Below are positions 8,460 through 15,661 of a DNA stretch of 64,000 bases, one piece after another. Made by a program: the position numbers and the translations under genes. Location: positions 1 to 64,000 of the forward strand of contig NZ_JPYO01000036.1 in assembly GCF_000757485.1 (NCBI RefSeq), given 5' to 3'. The notes under the pieces are model-generated. The model was not told the DNA's origin. It worked only from the letters and a program-made list of their open reading frames with translations, and did no database searches. The number at the start of each line of letters is the position of its first letter. The stretch's first letter is position 1. The DNA comes from Achromobacter sp. RTa. GTDB lineage: Bacteria; Pseudomonadota; Gammaproteobacteria; Burkholderiales; Burkholderiaceae_B.

Positions 8460-9437
8460 TCATTGAACGTGGTAGATGCCGGCCTTCTTGGCGACGTCCG
8501 CCCATTTCTTGAGGTTGTCCTGGATGTTCTTGCGCTGTTCTTCAGGCGAGCTCGCGACGACGTCGTAGCCCAGCTCTTCGAGTTGCGTCTGGCGCTTCTT
8601 CAGGGACCTGACGATGGCCGCGCTGAGCGTTTCGACGATCTTCGGATCGGCGTTGGCGGGCATGTTGAAGCCGTACCAGGTATCGGAGTCGTAGCCCTTG
8701 AGGCCGATTTCGTCCAGGGTGGGGATGTTGGGGAACTGCTTGTTGCGCTGCGGGCTGCCGATGGCCAGGATGCGGATTTTCCCGGCGTCGACGAGTTGCT
8801 TGGCCGAGGCCGACTGGACGAACATCATGCTGATCTGGCCGCCCAGCAGGTCCGTCATGGCGGGTTCGCCGCCACGGTAGGGCACATGGAGAATGTTCAC
8901 GCCGGCCATGCTTTTCAGCAGTTCGCCCGCCATGTGCTGGGAGCTGCCCAGGCCGGCCGATCCATAGCTCAGGCCTTCTGGGTTCGCCTTGGCGTGGGCG
9001 ATCAGTTCCTGGGCCGTCTTGAAGGGGGAGTCCGAGCGCACGACCAGCACGATAGGCGCATTGACGGCGATCGACAGCGGCGTGAAGTCCTTGAGCGAGT
9101 CGTAGTTCAGCTTTTTGTAGATGGCGGGATTGACGGCCATGATGCCGTCGGTCGTAAAGCCGAACGTATAGCCGTCGGCAGGCTGGCGGCGCAGGAAGTC
9201 GGCGGCGATCGTTCCGCCCGCTCCGGGCCGGTTCTCGATGATCACCGGCTTCTTGAATTCCTCGCCCAGGTCCTTGCCCACCATGCGCGCGAGAGAGTCC
9301 GTGCTGGCGCCGGCGACGTACGGCACGATCAGTTTGATCGGTTCGGCGGGATAGGCGTCGGCCGCGGCCGCCTGGGCGGCGGATGCCAGGCAAACCGTTC
9401 CGAACAAAAGTTTCATCCAGTGCTTGATGGAAAACAT
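8460..9437 (-). CDS. Bug-family periplasmic solute receptor (TctC-like)
   Basis: A 325-residue tripartite tricarboxylate receptor. A signal peptide (MKLLFGTVCLASAAQAAAA, about 8-26) precedes the mature start DAYPAEPIKLIVPY. The ligand loop AGASTDSLAR carries the conserved Asp that usually contacts the carboxylate, and NRPGAGGTIAADFL follows. The ATG at 9437 has AGGAGA upstream; a start 10 codons earlier lacks this and would bury the signal peptide. It is first in the operon leading to the CoA-transferases, so its ligand is likely the acid degraded here. No TctA or TctB membrane gene is in the window, as is common for Bordetella Bug proteins. Confidence 0.92.
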   Translation of the reverse strand: MFSIKHWMKLLFGTVCLASAAQAAAADAYPAEPIKLIVPYVAGASTDSLARMVGKDLGEEFKKPVIIENRPGAGGTIAADFLRRQPADGYTFGFTTDGIMAVNPAIYKKLNYDSLKDFTPLSIAVNAPIVLVVRSDSPFKTAQELIAHAKANPEGLSYGSAGLGSSQHMAGELLKSMAGVNILHVPYRGGEPAMTDLLGGQISMMFVQSASAKQLVDAGKIRILAIGSPQRNKQFPNIPTLDEIGLKGYDSDTWYGFNMPANADPKIVETLSAAIVRSLKKRQTQLEELGYDVVASSPEEQRKNIQDNLKKWADVAKKAGIYHVQ

Positions 9438-9529
9438 CAATGTCTCCTGTTTTTTTGTTGAATTCACAAATGGACTGCTTATGACGATTGCACGCTCAGG
9501 CGCGAGCCGCGAAGCGTATAGATGTTAGG

Positions 9530-9556
9530 TAGACATCAACACACAAGCAATGTCTA
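9530..9556. promoter_or_regulatory. Inverted repeat TAGACAT-N13-ATGTCTA between divergent genes
   Basis: Perfect 7-bp arms at 9530-9536 and 9550-9556, centres 20 bp apart, lie 93 bp before the Bug receptor ATG and about 170 bp before the 2-hydroxyacid dehydrogenase ATG. Two half-sites on the same face of the helix would suit a dimeric regulator acting on both divergent genes. The 9438-9728 spacer holds no other gene-like signal. The regulator is not known; the motif is not the TAGTCCA of the IclR sites. Confidence 0.4.
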
Positions 9557-9728
9557 AAAGACCACGATATGAACTAACAGACAAACGTTTTAGAAGAAAC
9601 TCAGGAGAGGCGTGATTCGTTAATCTCACATAGCAGACTAAATTGGCGGGCGGCGTATGGACGTCGGATGGGGTCCTCGCTCAGAATCGATGGCTTCCCG
9701 CAACAGAACTTCCATCACGGAAACAGAC

Positions 9729-10748
9729 ATGTCGAAGCCCGTTCTCCCCTCGAAAGCCCGCGTGCTGGTTTCCGCGCACATCAAACGACAGGGAGGGGAG
9801 GCGATTGCCGGGCTGGCCGCCTCCAACGGCAGCGAGGTAACGCTCGTCGCGGCCGCGCCCGGCCTCGGCGCCCAAGAGCTGGACGGCATCGACGCGGCCT
9901 TTTTCAGCCGGGATATCCACGCCATGCCCGGACGTCCGCCCTCCAATGAAGAAACCCGCTCTTTCTTCCGCCTGCTGGATGCGTGCCCGAACCTGAAGTG
10001 GCTGCACATTTTTTCCGCGGGCTCGGACGGAAATGCATACCGGAAGCTCCAGGCCCGGGGCGTGGCGGTATCCACCAGTCCGGCCGCGAGCGGCAAGGCG
10101 GTGGCCACCAGCGCCCTGGCGGGCATCCTGGCACTGAACAAACGGCTGCCTTGGCACTATGCCAATCAACAGGCGCGGGCGTGGCGGGCCATGCCGGACG
10201 AGCTCAGTCCTCTGCCGCTGGACCGTCAGACCGCGGTGCTCGTCGGCACGGGGCACGTCGGCACGGTGCTGGCCACGTGCCTGCAGGCGCTGGGCATGCG
10301 CACGATCGGCGTCAACCGCAGCGGCAAGGCGGTCGAGGGTTTCGACGAAACCATGCCGCTGGGACAGCTGGACGGCCTCATCGGCTTGGCGGACTGGCTG
10401 GTCATCTGCTGCCCCTTGACGGATGAAACGCGTAACCTCGTCGATGCCGGTAGGCTGGCTGGGCTGAGGCGCGAGGCGCACCTCGTCAACGTGGGACGAG
10501 GCGGCATTGTGGACGAATCCGCGCTGATCGCAGCGCTGCGCGCGAAGCGCATCGCGGGCGCCTATCTCGACGTCTTCGAGAACGAGCCGTTGCCGGCCGA
10601 ATCCGAAATCTGGACGCTGGACAACGTCATCGCCACGCCGCATTCCGCCGCCCGGATTTCGGATTTCAACGACCGGGTATTTGCTTGCTTTCTCGACAAC
10701 CTGAGGCGCTGGCTGGCCGGCCGGCCGCTGGCGAACATCGCGGGGTGA
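9729..10748 (+). CDS. D-2-hydroxyacid dehydrogenase family protein
   Basis: A 339-residue NAD(P)-dependent oxidoreductase. The nucleotide motif GTGHVG is at about 192-197. The catalytic set of the family is complete: Arg in VNVGRGGIVD, Glu in DVFENEPLP and His in ATPHSAA. It should reduce a 2-oxoacid to a 2-hydroxyacid or the reverse, possibly a glyoxylate/hydroxypyruvate-type substrate. MSKPVLP at 9729 is chosen as the start because homologous domains begin there; in-frame starts at 9657 and 9690 have no better ribosome-binding site. It stands alone on the plus strand and converges on the next Bug gene. Confidence 0.88.
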   Translation: MSKPVLPSKARVLVSAHIKRQGGEAIAGLAASNGSEVTLVAAAPGLGAQELDGIDAAFFSRDIHAMPGRPPSNEETRSFFRLLDACPNLKWLHIFSAGSDGNAYRKLQARGVAVSTSPAASGKAVATSALAGILALNKRLPWHYANQQARAWRAMPDELSPLPLDRQTAVLVGTGHVGTVLATCLQALGMRTIGVNRSGKAVEGFDETMPLGQLDGLIGLADWLVICCPLTDETRNLVDAGRLAGLRREAHLVNVGRGGIVDESALIAALRAKRIAGAYLDVFENEPLPAESEIWTLDNVIATPHSAARISDFNDRVFACFLDNLRRWLAGRPLANIAG

Positions 10749-10834
10749 GCCGGGGCCGCCGCAACGCGGCTGCCCGGCCACCCTTGGCGGCCAGGAACGC
10801 AGGGGGCGAAAAGCACGGCCGTCCCGGCACCGGT

Positions 10835-11845
10835 TCAATGGTCCAGCGAGATGTTCTTGAGCTTGATCACTTCGGCCCACATCTTCCGGTCGGCCTGGAT
10901 CAGCGACGCATAATCCTGCGGGCTGCTCTTCTGGGGAAGCACGAATCCCAGATCGCTGAACTTCTGGCGGAACGCCGGATCGGCCAAGGCCTTGTTCATC
11001 GCGCCCGACAAGGTGGAGATGCGGTCGGCCGGCGTTGCGGCGGGCGCCATGAATCCATAGCGGACCGTCACGACGAAGTTCGGATAGCCGAGTTCCGCGA
11101 AGGTCGGAACATCCGGCAGCAAGGCCAGCCTTTCCTTGGACGCAACGGCCAGGGCGCGCACATTGCCAGCCTTGATCTGCGGCAGCGCCGATCCGACCAC
11201 GCCGAACAGCGCCTGCACCTCCTTGGACACCAGCGCCTGCATGGCGGGCGCCCCGCCCTTGTAGGGCACGTGGGTCATCTGCACGCCGGCCATCTGGTTG
11301 AACAGCTCGCCCGAGAGGTGGAACGTGCCGCCGGTGCCCGTGGACGAGAAGTTCAGCTTCCCCGGATGCGCGCGCGCATACTCCACGAACTCCTTGAGAT
11401 TCTTCACGGGCAGCGATGCGTTGATCAGCATCACCAGCGGCAAGTCGCTCACCAGCCCGATGGGAGTCAGGTCCTTGTCCGGGTCGTAGGACAGTTTCTT
11501 GTACAGCAAGGGATTCAGGACCGCCGTGGAGTCGGATGCCAGCATGAACGAATATCCGTCGGGTTTGGACCGTGAGACATGGAGCGCGGCAATAATGCCG
11601 TTCCCTCCGGTCCTGTTTTCCACCACGACGGTCGAATCCAGTTCGCGCGCCATGCGTTCGCCCATGGCGCGCGAGATCAGGTCCGTCGTTGCGCCCGGTT
11701 CGTAGGGCACGGTCAACGTTATGGGACGGCTGGGGAAGGTATCGGCGACTGCCGTTGCCGCGTACCCATATCCGAGCATCACCCCGGCGGCCAGACCCAC
11801 CAGCCGCCGAATCCCCCTGGATTGCCAGGACCACTTCTTATGCAT
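10835..11845 (-). CDS. Bug-family periplasmic solute receptor
   Basis: A 336-residue TctC-like receptor. The signal peptide spans about 1-35 (basic MHKKWSWQSRGIRR, then a hydrophobic run ending ATAVA), and the mature part starts DTFPSRPITLTVPY. The ligand-loop Asp is kept in EPGATTDLISR. The ATG at 11845 follows AAGGAGA closely. It lies 80 bp downstream of the second acyl-CoA dehydrogenase gene and is likely cotranscribed with it, so a second but related acid may be handled. It is clearly different from the receptor at 8460-9437. No transporter membrane genes are beside it. Confidence 0.92.
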   Translation of the reverse strand: MHKKWSWQSRGIRRLVGLAAGVMLGYGYAATAVADTFPSRPITLTVPYEPGATTDLISRAMGERMARELDSTVVVENRTGGNGIIAALHVSRSKPDGYSFMLASDSTAVLNPLLYKKLSYDPDKDLTPIGLVSDLPLVMLINASLPVKNLKEFVEYARAHPGKLNFSSTGTGGTFHLSGELFNQMAGVQMTHVPYKGGAPAMQALVSKEVQALFGVVGSALPQIKAGNVRALAVASKERLALLPDVPTFAELGYPNFVVTVRYGFMAPAATPADRISTLSGAMNKALADPAFRQKFSDLGFVLPQKSSPQDYASLIQADRKMWAEVIKLKNISLDH

Positions 11846-11925
11846 TGTTGTCTCCTTCAAAGCGTGGCCGCCGCATGCCTCCGCCGCGGAAGGCCACAAA
11901 AAAGCCACCAGGCGAGGGGCCCGTT

Positions 11926-13113
11926 TTATTGTTGTGGAAGGCCGTTGCGCAGCAGGTCCCGCGCAATCACCCAGCGATGCACTTCGCTGGGCCCCTCGAC
12001 GATGCGCAACACCCGGCACATGCGGGCGATGTATTCCAGCGGCAGTTCCTTGGACAGGCCCATGCCGCCGAAAAGCTGGATGGCCCGGTCGGCCACGCGC
12101 TGGATCAGCTCGGTGGCCTGCACCTTGACCATGGAGCCGTCGCGCCGGAAGTCGGCCACGCCCTGGTCGATCTTCCAGGCGAGCCGATGGATCAGCAGGC
12201 GGACCATTTCGATTTCCTGGTAGGTGTCGGAAATCCACCATTGGATCGCCTGCTTGTCCGCAAGGGGAGATCCGAAAGTCTGGCGCGTGTTGGCCTGTTC
12301 GATCATCATTTCCAGGCACCGGCTGGCCAGCCCCACGCAACGCGAAGCGATATCCAGGCGGCGTATGCCCAGCCGGTTGGTGAGCGGCACGAATATGTTC
12401 CCCACTTCACCCAGGACCTGGCTGTCTTCCAGCTCCACCTCATCGAAGAACACCTGATAAGGATGGAATTCGCCGATCATGGGATAGGAAACGGGGATGC
12501 TTACGCCGGGAGTCCCTTTGTCGACCAGGAATGCCGTCATGCCGCCCCGCGATCCGAGCTTGGGATCCGTGACCGCCACGACGATCATGAAATCGGCGCG
12601 GCGGGCATGGCTGATCCACATCTTGGCGCCATTGAGCACCCATTTCCCATTCTTCCGCTCTGCCCGCATCTTGATGTTGGCCGCATCGGAGCCGGCGCCG
12701 GCCTCCGACAGCGCGATGCAGCTCTTTTTCTCGCCGTTGGCGTAAGGCAGCAGGTACTTGTCGATCTGCGGCCCTTTGCACAGCGCTTTCAACAGATGGA
12801 GATTGGGGCTGTCGGGGGGCGGAACGAAAGGCACGATCGAATGCTTGAGCTGTTCGATCACCACGCACTTCGCCAGCATGCCGAATTCCTGGCCGCCGAA
12901 TTCCTCGGGCACGTCTATGCCCCACAGGCCCACCTCGCGCGCCTTTTGCTGAAGCGTGGCTTCCAGCTCGGGCGGAATCAACGGATCGTCTCCCATGCCG
13001 CGCTCGGCTTCGCGCCGGATGATCAGGGCCTCATGCGGGATGAGTTCGCGCTGGGTAAAGTTCCGGACCGTGTCTTGAATCATCCGGGTGGTGTCGGGCA
13101 ACGTGAAATCCAT
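11926..13113 (-). CDS. Acyl-CoA dehydrogenase (second paralogue)
   Basis: A 395-residue acyl-CoA dehydrogenase almost colinear with 3943-5127: both begin MDF.LPD, share IPHEALIIRREAERG or its close variant, and end ...VEGPSEVHRWV.AR.LLRNG. The FAD motif is IALSEAGAGSDAA and the likely catalytic Glu lies in VEGPSEV. The start at 13113 matches the paralogue's N-terminus and has AGGAA upstream; an earlier ATG at 13131 adds six unmatched residues. It is encoded 21 bp after the MmgE/PrpD gene. The pair probably arose by duplication and now serves two substrates or isomers. Confidence 0.93.
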   Translation of the reverse strand: MDFTLPDTTRMIQDTVRNFTQRELIPHEALIIRREAERGMGDDPLIPPELEATLQQKAREVGLWGIDVPEEFGGQEFGMLAKCVVIEQLKHSIVPFVPPPDSPNLHLLKALCKGPQIDKYLLPYANGEKKSCIALSEAGAGSDAANIKMRAERKNGKWVLNGAKMWISHARRADFMIVVAVTDPKLGSRGGMTAFLVDKGTPGVSIPVSYPMIGEFHPYQVFFDEVELEDSQVLGEVGNIFVPLTNRLGIRRLDIASRCVGLASRCLEMMIEQANTRQTFGSPLADKQAIQWWISDTYQEIEMVRLLIHRLAWKIDQGVADFRRDGSMVKVQATELIQRVADRAIQLFGGMGLSKELPLEYIARMCRVLRIVEGPSEVHRWVIARDLLRNGLPQQ

Positions 13114-13134
13114 ATCTGTTCCTAGCTCCATGCC

Positions 13135-14496
13135 TCATGCTTGAATTTGGTCTTCCTGGCGTCCGATCGAGAGAAAATCCTCGATCCGAGCCTGCGGGCC
13201 CGAGGCGATCGCCAGCTGCGCGGCCACATCTGCCTGCATGCCGGCCCAGCCGTAGCAGTCCGTGGCCTTGGCCATGAGCGCCTCGTCCGTCAGGGGCAGG
13301 GCCGCCGAGCCGCGCAATGCGTCGACCTTGCGCTCGATACGCTTGCCGTCGCGGGTATGCAGGCGCACCAGCGCCCAGCGCGGAAGGATCGAGTCGCCTT
13401 GCGTGCTGCGTCCTTGCACATGGGGCAGGAACTCCTGGATCGCCGGGCGCTGCACGCTCTCGTCCGTGAAGGTGGCCAGGCCGATATGGCCATCCAGCAG
13501 CGCGGCGGCAACCGCGTATTCCAGGCTGAACTTGCCCTGCAGCCCCGTCGTCGGCCGGTGATGGATAAGCGGAACCAGCGCGCCGGGGCTGGTTTCGATT
13601 TCCACGCGCTCCACCTCCGGCAGCGCGATGCCAAGCTCGGCATGCAGGTCCAGCAGGCCGTCCAGGGCCCTGTGGGTCGCATAGCACAAGGGATATTTCT
13701 TGACTTCCAATCCGCTCGAGGCCAGTTCCAGCGGGGCCTCGCCCAGCGCCGCCAGCGCCGCCGAGAGATTCTGCCCTTGCCCGTAGAGCGCGGCGTAGCC
13801 TTGCTGGGCGTCCATGGCGTCGGGCGACGAGGTGAAGCCCGCCTGCGCCAGCCGGGCGGCGCGTATCGCCGCTGCGTTGGCATGGCCGGCCTGGAACGAC
13901 TTCGCGTCCGAGCCGAAATTCGCGCGCGTGCCGGCCGCCTGGGCGACCGCGATGCCGATGGCGTGCGCGGTCTGTTCCGCGTCCAGCGCCAGCAGATGGG
14001 CGCACGCGGCCGCCGCGCCGATGATGCCGATGCTGGCGGTGACGTGCCAGCCTTTTGCGTAGGCGTCGACGGCGGCGGCCTTGGCCAGCTTGCACATCAC
14101 CTCGAAGCCCACCACATAGGCGGATTGCAGCCGCCCCATGGCGATGCCGTCGGCCTGCGCCAAGGCGGTCAGCGCCGGCCACAGGACCACGCTGGGATGG
14201 CCTCGCAACGGCGAGGTCACGTCGTCGTAATCGAGCACATGGGCGGCTACGCCGTTGTAGAACGCCGCCGCTTCCGGCGCGGCGCGTCCGGCGCACCCCC
14301 ACAACGACGCGCCGCTGCCGGCGCCCAGCGTTGCGAGATAGGCCAGGGCGCGCACAGAAGCGGGTTCGTTCTTGCCGGCAACGCCCACCGCATAGGTATC
14401 CAAGAGGGAGCGCGCGCAATCATGGCGCAGCGCCGGGGTCAGGGCTTCGGCGTCAAATGCCGCGGCGAATGCCCCAATCTGTTCAGAAGGCGTCAT
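13135..14496 (-). CDS. MmgE/PrpD family protein (2-methylcitrate dehydratase-like)
   Basis: A 453-residue MmgE/PrpD protein. The active-site region HVLDYDDVTSP lies at about 80-90, followed by RGHPSVVLWPAL. Family members dehydrate or isomerise tricarboxylic acids such as 2-methylcitrate, cis-aconitate or iminodisuccinate. The ATG at 14496 follows AGGAAAG; a longer reading from 14577 has no such site. It is the first gene of the minus-strand unit MmgE/PrpD - acyl-CoA dehydrogenase - Bug receptor, divergent from the second IclR regulator. The gene before it carries a perfect palindrome, so it is a plausible direct target of that regulator. The actual substrate is unknown. Confidence 0.88.
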   Translation of the reverse strand: MTPSEQIGAFAAAFDAEALTPALRHDCARSLLDTYAVGVAGKNEPASVRALAYLATLGAGSGASLWGCAGRAAPEAAAFYNGVAAHVLDYDDVTSPLRGHPSVVLWPALTALAQADGIAMGRLQSAYVVGFEVMCKLAKAAAVDAYAKGWHVTASIGIIGAAAACAHLLALDAEQTAHAIGIAVAQAAGTRANFGSDAKSFQAGHANAAAIRAARLAQAGFTSSPDAMDAQQGYAALYGQGQNLSAALAALGEAPLELASSGLEVKKYPLCYATHRALDGLLDLHAELGIALPEVERVEIETSPGALVPLIHHRPTTGLQGKFSLEYAVAAALLDGHIGLATFTDESVQRPAIQEFLPHVQGRSTQGDSILPRWALVRLHTRDGKRIERKVDALRGSAALPLTDEALMAKATDCYGWAGMQADVAAQLAIASGPQARIEDFLSIGRQEDQIQA

Positions 14497-14604
14497 GCAG
14501 ATCTTTCCTGGTGTCCAAGCCTTCGGCCGGTATCGGGCCGAGGCGTCTTCGTCATTCGCTCCGCGTACAGGCCCCACGAAGAAAGGCGCGGCGGCATATA
14601 TCGC

Positions 14605-14635
14605 AGTAGTCCATAATTTGGACTACTTTGGACTG
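14605..14635. promoter_or_regulatory. Palindromic operator candidate for IclR between divergent genes
   Basis: AGTAGTCCA (14605-14613) and TGGACTACT (14619-14627) form a perfect 9-bp inverted repeat with a 5-base spacer, TAATT. A further TGGACTGG half-site follows directly at 14628-14635. It lies between the MmgE/PrpD gene and the IclR gene. The TAGTCCA core recurs at 1026-1032 and 15596-15602. Short palindromes with AT-rich centres are typical IclR-family operators. Confidence 0.6.
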
Positions 14636-14710
14636 GCTAAGCATTTACTCTACCCAATACGAGCGGATAGGTCGCATAATTGCTCGGCCATAAGGTCCAT
14701 ATAGTGAAAA

Positions 14711-15505
14711 ATGTCGAACCACACCGAGCGCGGCGCCAATAGTGGTACCCAGGTCCTGCAGCGGGCAGCCGCGCTGTTGCGCCTGATCACGGCGAACAAC
14801 CGCCTGGGAATGCGCTTGACGGACCTGCACGCTTCGAGCGCCATAGAAAAGCCCACGGCCCACCGCATCCTGCAGGGGCTCATCGCCGAACAGATGGTCC
14901 GGCAGGACAATGCGAACAAGCGCTATTACCTGGGGCCGGCCATGTATGAAATGGGGCTGGTCGCGGCCCCCAGGGTTGCGTTGCGCGACATCTGCCTGCC
15001 TCATCTCCAGGCGATTGCGGAGCAGACCGGCGACACGGTATTCCTGACGATACGCTCGGGGTTCGATGGCTTATGCATCGATCGGGCCGAAGGCGGCTTT
15101 CCGATCAAGGCGTTCGTCCTGGACATAGGCCGGCGGAGGCCGTTGAACGTGGGCGGGGGCAGCCTGGCAATACTGTCGACGCTGCCCGAGGCCGAAATCC
15201 AGCGCATATGCAGCGCCAACGCCGATCGCGTCAAAGCGAACTTCCCACGCTACAACACCGCGGACCTGCTGCGCGACATTGCGGCGTCGCGCGCGCGCGG
15301 CTACGCCCTCAAGGATGTGCTGGAGATACCCGAGGTGCGTTCCGTCGCCGTGCCGATATGCAGGCAAGACGGGGAAGCCATCGCCGCCATCAGCGTAGCC
15401 ACCCTCAAGGCGCGCCTGGACGATGCGCGCGCGGCCACCGTGGCGGGCTGCATCGCGCAGGCCGTCGCGCAAATAGAAAAGCGGCTGGGCGACGGGCACC
15501 CATGA
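14711..15505 (+). CDS. IclR-family transcriptional regulator (second paralogue)
   Basis: A 264-residue IclR regulator: winged helix at about 10-75 (GMRLTDLHASSAIEKPTAHR) and the effector domain from about 85 on (TGDTVFLTIRSGFDGLC, RRPLNVGGGSLAIL). It is closely related to the protein at 108-929. It is transcribed away from the MmgE/PrpD gene across about 215 bp holding the TAGTCCA palindrome, a normal arrangement for an autoregulated IclR protein. No strong ribosome-binding site precedes the ATG at 14711. The autotransporter gene starts 156 bp downstream with a TAGTCCAC half-site between, so it could also be a target. Confidence 0.9.
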   Translation: MSNHTERGANSGTQVLQRAAALLRLITANNRLGMRLTDLHASSAIEKPTAHRILQGLIAEQMVRQDNANKRYYLGPAMYEMGLVAAPRVALRDICLPHLQAIAEQTGDTVFLTIRSGFDGLCIDRAEGGFPIKAFVLDIGRRRPLNVGGGSLAILSTLPEAEIQRICSANADRVKANFPRYNTADLLRDIAASRARGYALKDVLEIPEVRSVAVPICRQDGEAIAAISVATLKARLDDARAATVAGCIAQAVAQIEKRLGDGHP

Positions 15506-15592
15506 ATCTTTTTAAGAATATTCCTATGGTTTACGTCCTACGCGGCCAGCACCATGAAGGCTATTGCAACGTACTGCTACCATCCGGTGCGT

Positions 15593-15603
15593 AAATAGTC
15601 CAC
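15593..15603 (+). promoter_or_regulatory. Candidate IclR half-site AAATAGTCCAC before the autotransporter
   Basis: An exact copy of the 11-mer at 1023-1033, 59 bp before the autotransporter ATG. The perfect match across 14.5 kb, at two gene starts near IclR genes, is unlikely to be a coincidence of base composition because the motif is AT-rich in a GC-rich genome. Only one half-site is visible, so affinity would be weaker than at 14605-14627. Confidence 0.4.
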
Positions 15604-15661
15604 TTCAGGTTGTCCTGGATTTGTATGGGCCCGGCTCGGATGGGAGCCAAGGAAACCCTCC

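Noticed and set aside
9681-11834. A 717-codon open frame on the minus strand covering the D-2-hydroxyacid dehydrogenase and part of a Bug gene
   Set aside because: It has no domain, is antisense to a gene with full catalytic motifs and arises from high GC at third positions.
11846-11925. Possible terminator between the second acyl-CoA dehydrogenase and the Bug gene
   Set aside because: A T-run is present on the minus strand, but the stem before it is only about 3 bp, too weak to call.
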